Origin: Mycobacterium colombiense
GTDB taxonomy: Bacteria; Actinomycetota; Actinomycetes; Mycobacteriales; Mycobacteriaceae
Reading direction: 5' to 3'
NCBI RefSeq assembly: GCF_001953985.1
Contig: NZ_MBEI01000030.1
Location: forward strand, 1 to 64,000
DNA: 64,000 nucleotides
Shown here: positions 36,484 to 44,562 of the stretch, one piece after another
Layout of the letters: every line of letters starts with the position of its first letter
Numbering within the stretch: position 1 is the first letter of the stretch
Translations under genes and position numbers: made by a program
The notes under the pieces: model-generated
What the model saw: only the letters and a program-made list of their open reading frames with translations
What the model was told of the DNA's origin: nothing
Database searches by the model: none

Positions 36484-38100
36484 ATGCTGGAGACGGTTCA
36501 ACAGCTGCTGCGGCAGCGTCGCGACGACGACACCCCGGCGCTCGCCCACGGCGAGGAGACGTGGACCTGGCGCGAGCACCTCGCCGAGGCGGAGGCGGAG
36601 GCAGCGGCGCTCATCGCGCTCGCGGACCCGGCCCGGCCGCTGCATGTCGGTGCGGTACTGGGCAATTCGCCGGCCATGTTGCGGGCCATGGCCGCGGCCG
36701 CGCTCGGCGGCTACGTGTTGTGCGGCATCAACACCACGCGGCGCGGGGCCGGACTGCTGGCCGACATCCGGCGATCCGACTGCCAGCTGCTCCTCGTCGA
36801 CCCCGACCATCTCGACCTGCTGGATGGGTTGGACCTCAACGGTATTCAGGTGCTCGATGTGACCGGCGCACGCTACGCCGAAGCCATCGCCGCGGCGCCA
36901 CCGCTGGTCCCCGTTCGCGAGGTTGCGGCCGCCGACACCCTGATGATGATCTTCACCTCGGGCACCAGCGGTGACCCGAAGGTGGTGCGGTTCGCCCACG
37001 GCATGGCGATCATGTGCGGTGCCAGCCTGATCTACCAATACGACGTCACCGCCGACGACGTCTGCTACCTGGCGATGCCGCTCTTCCATTCCAACGGTGT
37101 CGCCGCCGGGTGGGCCGTCGCCATCGGCTGCGGGGCCACCATGGTGCCGGCCCGGTTCTCGCCGTCGCGCTTTCTCGACGATGTCCGCCGCTATGGGGTG
37201 ACGTACCTGAACTACGTCGGCAAGCCGCTGGCCTTGATCCTGTCCACCCCCGAGCGTCCCGACGACGCCGAGAACACCCTGCGGGTGGCGTTCGGTAACG
37301 AGGCCACCGATCGCGATATCGCGGAATTCGCAAGGCGTTTCGGCTGCCGGGTCGTCGACAGTTTCGGCTCCAGCGAATTCGCGGTCATCGTGGTGCGCGA
37401 AGACGGCACCCCGCCCGGCTCCATCGGCAAGCCCTACCCGGGCGTGAGCATCTACAACTCGACGACGTTGCAGGAGTGCGAGGCCGCGCGTTTCGACGCG
37501 CACGGGGCGCTGACTAATTTCGATGACGCCGTCGGTGAACTGGTCAACACCCAGGGCGCGGGCCCGTTCGCCGGCTACTACAACGACCCGGGCGCGACCG
37601 CCGAGCGGATGCGGCATGGGATGTACTGGTCGGGCGATCTGGCCTACCGCGACGCGGACGGCTGGATCTATCTCGCCGGGCGGACCGCCGATTGGATGCG
37701 GGTGGACGGGGAGAACCTGGCGGCCGGCCCGATCGAGCGGATTCTGGCGCGGTTGCCCGGCATCAGCCAGGTCGCCGTCTATGCGGTTCCCGACGACCGG
37801 GTGGGTGACCAGGTGATGGCCGCCCTGGTGCTGCGGCCCGGGGCCGGCCTGAACCCGGATGAATTCGAGAAATTCCTTGCCGCGCAAGCCGACCTTTCCC
37901 CGAAGGCGTGGCCGCGCCACGTCCGCATCAACGATCAGTTGCCCGCGACCGCGACGAACAAGATCCTCAAGCGGGCGCTGATCGCCGCGGGCGTCACCGC
38001 GCAGGGCGGTGTGTTGTGGACGCGGCCCGCGCGCGGCACCAGCTATGCGCCGGTGGACGAAACCGCCGACGGGCGTGCGGCATCGGCCCTCGGGTCATGA
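36484..38100 (+). CDS. Acyl-CoA synthetase, FadD17-like
   Basis: A 538-residue AMP-forming ligase. The P-loop-like A3 motif IFTSGTSGDPKVV is near residues 160-172, followed by FGSSEFAV, YWSGDLAYRDADG and the C-terminal lysine region TATNKILKRAL. Overall sequence resembles M. tuberculosis FadD17 (MPLFHSN, YVGKPL, GELVNT..G.F.GYYND, DWMRVDGENL), a cholesterol-regulon ligase thought to activate steroid side-chain acids. ATG 36484 has an AAGGGGA site 9 bases upstream; ATG 36457, overlapping the monooxygenase stop, is the alternative. It closes the catabolic block. Confidence 0.9.
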   Translation: MLETVQQLLRQRRDDDTPALAHGEETWTWREHLAEAEAEAAALIALADPARPLHVGAVLGNSPAMLRAMAAAALGGYVLCGINTTRRGAGLLADIRRSDCQLLLVDPDHLDLLDGLDLNGIQVLDVTGARYAEAIAAAPPLVPVREVAAADTLMMIFTSGTSGDPKVVRFAHGMAIMCGASLIYQYDVTADDVCYLAMPLFHSNGVAAGWAVAIGCGATMVPARFSPSRFLDDVRRYGVTYLNYVGKPLALILSTPERPDDAENTLRVAFGNEATDRDIAEFARRFGCRVVDSFGSSEFAVIVVREDGTPPGSIGKPYPGVSIYNSTTLQECEAARFDAHGALTNFDDAVGELVNTQGAGPFAGYYNDPGATAERMRHGMYWSGDLAYRDADGWIYLAGRTADWMRVDGENLAAGPIERILARLPGISQVAVYAVPDDRVGDQVMAALVLRPGAGLNPDEFEKFLAAQADLSPKAWPRHVRINDQLPATATNKILKRALIAAGVTAQGGVLWTRPARGTSYAPVDETADGRAASALGS

Positions 38101-38135
38101 ACTAGCCGGATGGCGGCGGCCCACTGCGTGCGGCG

Positions 38136-39008
38136 TCAGCCCGCTTCCTCGGCTGGGGCAGGTTGGGGGGCCTCCCCGAAGCGCGCCAGCACCAGGGTGC
38201 CGGACACGGCGACGGCGAACCCCACGATCACCAGCCAGCCGAGCCCGTCGCGCGCGGTGTCACCCAGCCACACCACCCCGACGAACGCGGGCGCCAGCGT
38301 TTCTCCGACCACCATTCCCGCGACCGCCGTGGTCACCGATCCGCGGTGCAACGCGGAGGTGAGCAACAGAAATCCCGCGGCGCCGCCCGCGGCGGCCGCG
38401 TACAGGGCGGGGTTGGTGTAGAAGGAGCGTTTGGTGGGATCGATCGCGTCGATCAGGCGCACGCCCACCTCGACGACGCCGAAGCCGGTTCCGGCGCCCA
38501 GCCCCAGTGCGAGCGCACGGGCGCGGTCGGGCAGTCGCCCGGCGGCGGCGCCTCCGACGAAGATCGCGGCCACCACGCCCAGCAGGGCCCAGCCGAGCCC
38601 GGCCGGGGCGTGCCGGAAGTGGCCCGCACCGGCGGCCAGGGCCAGCACGACCAGGCTGACGCAGACGACGCCGACGGCCGCCCACTCGGCCGACGACAAG
38701 CGCGCCGACAGCACCCACGCGGCGACGACGCCGGTGACCGCGATGGAGGCGGCCAGCGCCGCCGCGACCACGTAGATCGGGACCAGGCGCAGCGCGGCGA
38801 CCTGCAGCGCAAAACCGACGACGTCCAGGCCGACACCAACCAGGTATCGCCACTGCCGCACGGCGCGCAACAGCAACACCGCGTCCACACCCGAGCCGCT
38901 GCCAGCCTCCACCGAGCGCGTCCCCGCCGCTTGCAACACGGTCGCCGTCCCATAGCAAAGCGAGCAGCCCAGCGCGAGGAGGAAGCCGATCAGCACATCC
39001 ACCGACAC
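38136..39008 (-). CDS. EamA/DMT-type multispanning membrane protein
   Basis: A 290-residue protein with about ten hydrophobic helices. The opening VDVLIGFLLALGCSLCYGTATVLQAAG and the internal duplication resemble drug/metabolite-transporter (EamA) proteins. The substrate is unknown. It starts at GTG 39008. It is convergent with the FadD17-like gene (35 bases) and divergent from the reductase/desaturase operon. Confidence 0.8.
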   Translation of the reverse strand: MSVDVLIGFLLALGCSLCYGTATVLQAAGTRSVEAGSGSGVDAVLLLRAVRQWRYLVGVGLDVVGFALQVAALRLVPIYVVAAALAASIAVTGVVAAWVLSARLSSAEWAAVGVVCVSLVVLALAAGAGHFRHAPAGLGWALLGVVAAIFVGGAAAGRLPDRARALALGLGAGTGFGVVEVGVRLIDAIDPTKRSFYTNPALYAAAAGGAAGFLLLTSALHRGSVTTAVAGMVVGETLAPAFVGVVWLGDTARDGLGWLVIVGFAVAVSGTLVLARFGEAPQPAPAEEAG

Positions 39009-39226
39009 TAGGCGCCGCGAGGCCGGCCGGCGCGGCGGATGACCCCGCGAAACAGCTGAACAAACGTTTGGGCGCCCGTGGCCCGGGGCACCTCACAGGT
39101 ATCTGTTGTCACAGCCCAAATCCCGCGCATAGCGGCCAGTGAACGGCTGAGATTTTGCTGTGAACGCATTTTGCATATGTGTAAGCTTGTGCCACAACGA
39201 CATTCAAAACAACGTTTAGAGTCGGT

Positions 39227-39240
39227 GTACAACTGTGTAC
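39227..39240. promoter_or_regulatory. Short inverted repeat at the start of the reductase/desaturase operon
   Basis: GTACA (39227-39231) and TGTAC (39236-39240) are inverted around a 4-base spacer, 9 bases before ATG 39250. The surrounding 39130-39240 region is clearly AT-richer than the genes and should contain the promoter. A repressor site is plausible but short. Confidence 0.35.
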
Positions 39241-39249
39241 TCTTGCGGC

Positions 39250-40347
39250 ATGGCTGAACGCGGTGCCCAGCCCGACGTCCCCAGGGGACGTCGGTTGTTC
39301 CTGCGGGCGGTGCGGCGGCTGTTCAGCCCGCTGCAGCCCGACGACTACCTCGAAATGATCAATCCGCTGTGGACCACCAAGGAGCTGCGCGGGAAGGTCG
39401 AAGGCATCGAGGCGCAAGGCTCGGACGCGGCCAGCGTGCTCATTCGCCCAGGGTATGAGTGGCCCGGCCATAAGCCCGGTCAGTACGTGCGGCTGGGCGT
39501 GGTGATCGATGGGGTTTACCACTGGCGCGCGTACTCGCTTACTTCGGATCCCAGGCCCGATGACGGGCTGATCAGCGTCACGCCCAAAAGGGTGGACGGC
39601 GGAGTCGTATCGCCATATCTCGTGCACAAGATTCAGCCGGGGGACCTAGTACGGCTCGGCGAGATCGAGGGCGTGTTCACGCTGCCCGACCCGCTGCCAT
39701 CCAAGCTGCTGTTCATCAGCGCCGGCAGCGGCATCACACCCATCATCAGCATGCTGCGCGACCTCGACCATCGCGACGAATTGCACGACGCGGTGGTCAT
39801 TCATTCCGCCCGCACGCGCGAGCAGGCCATGTTCCTGCCCGCCTTGGAGGAGCTCGAGGGGCGCCACGGGGGAATGCGGCTGGATCTGCGCCTCACCTCC
39901 GAGCAGGGGCGACTAACACCCGAGGAACTCGATGACGTGTGTCCGGACTGGCGCGAGCGCGAGGCGTTCTGTTCTGGACCCGGTCAGATGCTCGATGCCC
40001 TGATCGAGCACTGGGAAGAGAACGGGGATTGCGAACGCCTTCACTTCGAGCGGTTTCAGCCCAAGATCGGCGGCGACGCCAACGCCGGCGAGGGCGGCAC
40101 CGTCTGCTTCCTGGACAGCAATAAGGAAGTCGAATGTGACGGCGGCACATCAATTCTCGAGGCCGGCGAGAAGGCCGGTCTTAATCTCGCGTTCGGCTGT
40201 CGAATCGGAATTTGCCATACCTGTGTCGGCACGCTGAAGTCGGGCAAGCTGCGTGACCTGCGCTCAGGCGACGTGATTGAGCCGACGGAGCAAGACGTGC
40301 GGATCTGCATCAACACCGCCGAAGGCGACGTCGAACTCGAACTGTGA
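39250..40347 (+). CDS. Ferredoxin-NAD(P)H reductase-type electron donor for desaturase (Rv3230c-like)
   Basis: A 365-residue flavin/iron-sulfur reductase. The FAD-binding motif RAYSLT is at 93-98, followed by an NAD(P)-binding domain (FISAGSGITPIISML, 155-169) and a C-terminal plant-type [2Fe-2S] domain with Cys317, Cys322, Cys325 and Cys353. It passes electrons from NAD(P)H to the desaturase encoded 16 bases downstream, as Rv3230c does for DesA3. ATG 39250 is preferred; a GTG at 39235 is in frame. Neither has a good ribosome site. Confidence 0.92.
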   Translation: MAERGAQPDVPRGRRLFLRAVRRLFSPLQPDDYLEMINPLWTTKELRGKVEGIEAQGSDAASVLIRPGYEWPGHKPGQYVRLGVVIDGVYHWRAYSLTSDPRPDDGLISVTPKRVDGGVVSPYLVHKIQPGDLVRLGEIEGVFTLPDPLPSKLLFISAGSGITPIISMLRDLDHRDELHDAVVIHSARTREQAMFLPALEELEGRHGGMRLDLRLTSEQGRLTPEELDDVCPDWREREAFCSGPGQMLDALIEHWEENGDCERLHFERFQPKIGGDANAGEGGTVCFLDSNKEVECDGGTSILEAGEKAGLNLAFGCRIGICHTCVGTLKSGKLRDLRSGDVIEPTEQDVRICINTAEGDVELEL

Positions 40348-40363
40348 TCGAAAGGAGCGGCCC

Positions 40364-41770
40364 ATGACAACTGCCGTGAAAAGGGTTGGGGAAACACCGC
40401 TTTCCCGGCTGGGGGAACAAGAGCTGGAAAAGCTCGCTAAGGAGTTCGACGCGATCCACGACGAGGTGTTCGCCGACCTCGGGGACCGCGACCGCCGGTA
40501 CATCAAGAACGTCATCTCGGCACAACGGCAGATAGTCGTGGTAGGCCGGGTGCTGTTGCTGGCGTCGCGCTCGAAGACCGCATGGCTGCTGGGCACCGCC
40601 TGCCTCTCCATGGCCAAGATCTTGGAGAACATGGAAATCGGCCACAACGTGATGCACGGCCAATGGGATTGGATGAACGACCCCGACATCCACTCCTCGG
40701 TGTGGGACTGGGACACGGCGTCCACCGCCGAGTCGTGGAAGCACTCCCACAACTACATCCATCACACGTTCACGAACATCCTCGGCAAGGACAAGGATCT
40801 CGGCTACGAGATCATGCGCATCGATCCCAACCAGAAGTGGGAGCGTCGCTTCCTGTTCCAGCCGCTGTACAACCTGTTGCTCACGCTGCTGTTCGAGTGG
40901 GGCGTGGCCGTCCACGACATGGACATCGAGGCCATCCGCAAACGCGAGAAGCCGTGGTCGGAGGTACGCAAGGACCTGAAGGGCATCGGGGTCAAGGCGC
41001 GCGCGCAGATCTACAAGGACTACCTCGGTTGGCCGGCCATCAGCGCCGGCGCATTCGCCCTCACCCAACTGGCTTTGCGCGGCCGGCTTGAGCAGCCGGC
41101 CAAGTCACGGTTGGGCAGGAGGCTGCGCAAGGTGTCCAGCGGCCGCCGCGTCGGGGCCGCGGCGAACTTCCTCGACAAAGTTGCGCCCGGCGTGGAAAGT
41201 ACCTACCTGCGCACGCTGGCCGCCGATGCGATTGCCAACGTCGTCCGCAATGTGTGGGCGCACGCGATCATCTTCTGCGGGCATTTCCCGGACCAGACCT
41301 ACACGTTCACGCAGGAAGAGACCGAGAACGAAACGCGCGGCGGTTGGTATGTGCGCCAATTACTCGGCGCCGCCAATATCGACGGCAGCCCGCTGTTTCA
41401 CATCATCAGCGGCAATCTCGGTTACCAGGTCGAGCACCACCTCTACCCGGACATGCCGAGCAGTCGATACTCCGAGATCGCGCCGCAGGTCAAAGACATC
41501 TGCGAGCGCTACGAGCTGCCGTACAACTCCGGCCCGTTCGGCAGGCAGTGGCTGACGGTGCACCGCAGCATCTTCCGCCTGGCCTTCCCGGGTGGAAAGC
41601 CCCGGCCGAAGCCGGGTCCCTACCACGGCAACGTCCATCGGCCCGACCCCGAGCGTCCCAGTGAAGGCACCCGATTCCGTGACCGCGTCCCGCCCGAACA
41701 CGCGGCGGCCGGCCCCGAACACGAGTCCGGCGGCGTCGAGGTGCAGCCCCCGCCGCGCGGCAAGGACTGA
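40364..41770 (+). CDS. Membrane fatty acyl-CoA desaturase, DesA3-like
   Basis: A 468-residue diiron membrane desaturase. Histidine boxes: HNVMH at 94-98, HSHNYIHH around 127-134, and QVEHHLYPDMPS late in the protein. It inserts a cis double bond in a long-chain acyl-CoA, likely at C9, using O2 and electrons from the preceding reductase. The strong AAGGAG site at 40352-40357 sets ATG 40364. Relative to DesA3 as remembered, it has an extra basic stretch (KSRLGRRLRKVSSGRR, residues about 247-262) between histidine boxes and a long charged Pro-rich tail, so it is probably a paralogue rather than DesA3 itself. Confidence 0.92.
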   Translation: MTTAVKRVGETPLSRLGEQELEKLAKEFDAIHDEVFADLGDRDRRYIKNVISAQRQIVVVGRVLLLASRSKTAWLLGTACLSMAKILENMEIGHNVMHGQWDWMNDPDIHSSVWDWDTASTAESWKHSHNYIHHTFTNILGKDKDLGYEIMRIDPNQKWERRFLFQPLYNLLLTLLFEWGVAVHDMDIEAIRKREKPWSEVRKDLKGIGVKARAQIYKDYLGWPAISAGAFALTQLALRGRLEQPAKSRLGRRLRKVSSGRRVGAAANFLDKVAPGVESTYLRTLAADAIANVVRNVWAHAIIFCGHFPDQTYTFTQEETENETRGGWYVRQLLGAANIDGSPLFHIISGNLGYQVEHHLYPDMPSSRYSEIAPQVKDICERYELPYNSGPFGRQWLTVHRSIFRLAFPGGKPRPKPGPYHGNVHRPDPERPSEGTRFRDRVPPEHAAAGPEHESGGVEVQPPPRGKD

Positions 41771-41800
41771 CGCCCACAGTCCGTTCCCGCCGGACCGTCA
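41768..41800 (+). terminator. Hairpin terminator after the desaturase gene
   Basis: Nested inverted repeats overlap the stop codon: TGACG (41768-41772) with CGTCA (41796-41800) outside, and GTCCG (41779-41783) with CGGAC (41791-41795) inside, followed by AAAACTGAACCCTTTT. Probable terminator of the two-gene operon. Confidence 0.5.
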
Positions 41801-41882
41801 AAACTGAACCCTTTTCCCCGCCCCGTCGTGGATGATCGTTGACGGCACGGCAGACGTGCTCGCGAACAGCGGTTAGGGGCGG

Positions 41883-43199
41883 ATGAAGCCAACGCAGACG
41901 ACCGATGCGCCCGCTCCCGAGGGCATCGACGCGGCGGAAAAGACCCGCGGTGACGTCGCTCGGCTGTGGCGCAGCCCGTTGCGGGGACCATGGCTGACGT
42001 CGGTGTTCGGCTCGGTGCTGTTGGTGATGTTGCCGATCGTCATCCTCACCGGCCTGCTGTCCTACATCGCCTACGGGCCGCGGTTCGGCCAGGCCATCCC
42101 CGGCGATGTCGGCTGGCTCAGGCTGCCGACCTTCGATTGGCCCACCAATCCGTCGTGGCTGTACCGGCTGACCCAGGGGCTTCATGTCGGGCTCGGTCTC
42201 GTCCTCATCCCGGTGGTGCTGGCCAAGCTGTGGTCGGTGATCCCCCGGCTCTTCGTGTTTCCGCCGGTGCGGTCGATCGCCCAACTGCTGGAACGGGTTT
42301 CGCTGCTGATGCTGGTCGGCGGAATTCTGTTCGAGATTGTGACCGGCGTGCTGAACATCCAGTACGACTACATCTTCGGGTTCAGCTTCTACACCGCGCA
42401 CTACTTCGGCGCGTGGGTGTTCATCATCGGCTTCGTCATGCACGTTGCGATCAAGAGCCGGCGGATGTGGGCGGGCCTGCGCTCGCTGTCGCTGCGCGAC
42501 GTGCTGCGCACCGGGCGGGCCGACACCGAGGCCCAGCCGTGGCGGCCCGACGGGCTCGTCGCCGCCGAGCCCGCCCCGGCGACGATGAGCCGCCGCGGCG
42601 CCCTGGCGCTGGTGGGCGGCGGCGCCCTTTTCCTGGCGGTCATCACCGCCGGCCAAACTCTGGGTGGCTACGCGCGGCCCGCCGCGCTGCTGCTGCCGCG
42701 CGGGCGCCGGCCCGGAAGCGGACCCAACGACTTCGAGATCAACCGCACCGCGGCCGCGGCCGGCATCTCCACCGCGGACACGGCGGAGCGCTGGCGGCTC
42801 ACCCTGAGCGGCGGCCCCCGGCCGGTGGCGCTGGACCGCGCCGCCTTGCTGGCGATGCCACAGCACACCGCCGTCCTGCCGATCGCCTGCGTCGAGGGCT
42901 GGTCGACCACCCAGACGTGGACCGGTGTGCGACTGGCCGACCTCGCCCGACTGGCCGGCGTGCCGGCACCGGAATCCGCACGGGTGTCGTCGCTGGAACG
43001 CTCGGGCGCATTCACCGGCGCGACGCTGCAACGCAATCAGGTGCTGCACCCGGACGCCCTACTGGCGCTGGGCGTGAACGGCACCGACCTGTCGCCGGAT
43101 CACGGCTTCCCGGCGCGGATCATCGTGCCCGCGCTCCCCGGCGTGCACAACACGAAGTGGGTGACCTCCATCGCTTTTCGGACGGCCGCAGATGCGTAG
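41883..43199 (+). CDS. Membrane cytochrome-b561-like/sulfite-oxidase-fold molybdopterin protein (Rv0218-like)
   Basis: A 438-residue two-part protein. Residues about 35-200 hold four membrane helices with histidines suited to b-heme ligation (His101, His173, His187). After a fifth helix (about 240-260), the C-terminal 160 residues form a sulfite-oxidase-type molybdopterin domain with the Mo-ligand cysteine at Cys336 (PIACVEGWS) and the ending PGVHNTKWV. It probably moves electrons between an extracytoplasmic Mo centre and the quinone pool. It resembles M. tuberculosis Rv0218 as remembered. ATG 41883 follows AGGGGCGG. Confidence 0.85.
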   Translation: MKPTQTTDAPAPEGIDAAEKTRGDVARLWRSPLRGPWLTSVFGSVLLVMLPIVILTGLLSYIAYGPRFGQAIPGDVGWLRLPTFDWPTNPSWLYRLTQGLHVGLGLVLIPVVLAKLWSVIPRLFVFPPVRSIAQLLERVSLLMLVGGILFEIVTGVLNIQYDYIFGFSFYTAHYFGAWVFIIGFVMHVAIKSRRMWAGLRSLSLRDVLRTGRADTEAQPWRPDGLVAAEPAPATMSRRGALALVGGGALFLAVITAGQTLGGYARPAALLLPRGRRPGSGPNDFEINRTAAAAGISTADTAERWRLTLSGGPRPVALDRAALLAMPQHTAVLPIACVEGWSTTQTWTGVRLADLARLAGVPAPESARVSSLERSGAFTGATLQRNQVLHPDALLALGVNGTDLSPDHGFPARIIVPALPGVHNTKWVTSIAFRTAADA

Positions 43200-43686
43200 C
43201 GCGTTCGCGCGGATCTATGGATCCCACCCGCTGCACCTGCTGACGATGATCGCCGGCTTCGCCCTGCTGGGCTACGTCCTCGCCGTCGTCAAACCGGTGA
43301 CGCTGTGGAACCCGCACGTCTGGTGGCAATCGATCATCGTCTGGTTCGCGGCCGCCATCGTCGCCCACGACCTGGTGTTGTTCCCCGTTTACGCCCTCGT
43401 TGACCGGATGCTGTCGGGCGGCCGCGCCCGGCCTGCGCGCGCCGATGCCGCTGTGCCGGTGCTCAATTACCTCCGGGTGCCCGCGTTGGGGGCGGGCCTG
43501 ACACTGCTGGTGTTCCTGCCCGGAATCGTGCGGCAAGGCGCCACCACCTACGGGGCGGCGACCGGCCAGACTCAGGACCCGTTTCTCGGCCGGTGGCTGC
43601 TGCTGACGGCCGCGATGTTCGCCGTCAGCGCCGGGGTGTACGCCCTGAGGCGGGCAGCGGCGCGCCGCCGGGCGCGGCCACGCTGA
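43192..43686 (+). CDS. Integral membrane protein (Rv0219-like)
   Basis: A 164-residue protein with four hydrophobic segments and a basic C-terminus (RRAAARRRARPR). It overlaps the preceding gene by 8 bases, so it is translationally coupled to the Rv0218-like protein and probably an accessory subunit. No enzymatic motif is seen. Confidence 0.8.
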   Translation: MRSAFARIYGSHPLHLLTMIAGFALLGYVLAVVKPVTLWNPHVWWQSIIVWFAAAIVAHDLVLFPVYALVDRMLSGGRARPARADAAVPVLNYLRVPALGAGLTLLVFLPGIVRQGATTYGAATGQTQDPFLGRWLLLTAAMFAVSAGVYALRRAAARRRARPR

Positions 43687-43687
43687 C

Positions 43688-44023
43688 CTAGCTGCCGGAG
43701 ATGATCTCCAGACGCAGGGCCCGGTATTCGCGGTCGGAGATGGCGCGCCGCGCATACAACATCTCCAGCTGCTCCAGCCGCTCCGATGGCGCGAGCGGGC
43801 CGTCGGGAGATTCCCCGCGCCGCAAGGCATCCGGTCCGGCACCCCAGCCGTCGCCCAGCTCGAGCAGCCGCAGCGCGAACAGCACGCCGGCCCCCGTCAC
43901 CGGTAGGCCCAGATAAAGCATCCATCCCAACGGCACGCCGGCCCGGCTCAGCGCAAAATAGCGCGCTACCAGAAACAGGGAGAGCGCCACCCCGGCCGCC
44001 AGCACGATGACTTTGCTCTTCAT
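43688..44023 (-). CDS. Small membrane protein with SHOCT-like C-terminus
   Basis: A 111-residue protein with two N-terminal membrane helices (MKSKVIVLAAGVALSLFLVA and a GWMLYLGLPVTGAGVLFAL stretch) and a C-terminal SHOCT-like helical hairpin (LEQLEMLYARRAISDREYRAL). SHOCT motifs are short oligomerisation modules with no catalytic role. ATG 44023 starts the hydrophobic region; a longer frame to 44116 adds Cys-rich unrelated sequence. Its stop is 1 base from that of the convergent membrane gene. Confidence 0.65.
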   Translation of the reverse strand: MKSKVIVLAAGVALSLFLVARYFALSRAGVPLGWMLYLGLPVTGAGVLFALRLLELGDGWGAGPDALRRGESPDGPLAPSERLEQLEMLYARRAISDREYRALRLEIISGS

Positions 44024-44226
44024 TCGCGGCTCTTCATTCGCGGAAATCCTTTGTCGTTCGCTGGGGAGTGGGCGCCGAAGACAACTGCAAACCTCCTGCG
44101 TCGCTACCGATCCCAACTTGTGGCGACGTAACCCTGCGGCCGACGCCTTGAAGAATCCTTGGAGTGTGCTCGTAGTTCGGCGTCGTGACCTGCGCGTCTA
44201 CCCACCAGCAACTACTGTTGTGCCTC

Positions 44227-44526
44227 GTGGGGACCCCGAACGCCAGGACACGTGCCGCGCTGTGCGTGTGCCTGACCGCGGTCGCCCTGGCCGCCGCCCT
44301 CTCGTCGGGCGGCGCACCGCCGGCCACCGCCACGCCGTCGGTCGTGACGCCCGCGCCACCGGCCCCGGGCGGTGCCGTGCCGGTGCAACAAGTCGGGGGA
44401 GGCGGCGGCTGCATCATCGGCCTCAATTGCGGGTGCATTCGCAACGTCACCTGCCCGTCGCCGCGCCCGCGCCGCCCGAGCGTCGACAACAACCAGCACG
44501 CCGCGCCCGCCCCGCCGAATCCCTAG
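44227..44526 (+). CDS. Small exported Gly/Cys-rich protein
   Basis: A protein of about 99 residues that I do not recognise. It has an N-terminal export signal (residues about 8-32, cleavage near the TATPSVV segment), a Pro/Ala linker, then a compact Gly/Cys-rich core (VGGGGGCIIGLNCGCIRNVTCP with four cysteines in about 17 residues) and a basic Pro-rich tail. It starts at GTG 44227; GTG 44185 would add 14 residues. No ribosome site is evident, so the start is uncertain. The stop is 36 bases before the ligase gene. Confidence 0.5.
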   Translation: MGTPNARTRAALCVCLTAVALAAALSSGGAPPATATPSVVTPAPPAPGGAVPVQQVGGGGGCIIGLNCGCIRNVTCPSPRPRRPSVDNNQHAAPAPPNP

Positions 44527-44562
44527 CGCCGAAACCGCGGGCGGCTTTCCTATCATTTGGTG

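Noticed and set aside
39210..39225. KstR-like operator in AACAACGTTTAG before the reductase gene
   Set aside because: The AAC and GTT half-sites lack the 2-base spacing of the KstR motif.
39109..39627. Minus-strand frame over the reductase start
   Set aside because: Mostly antisense to the supported reductase gene and spans its promoter region.
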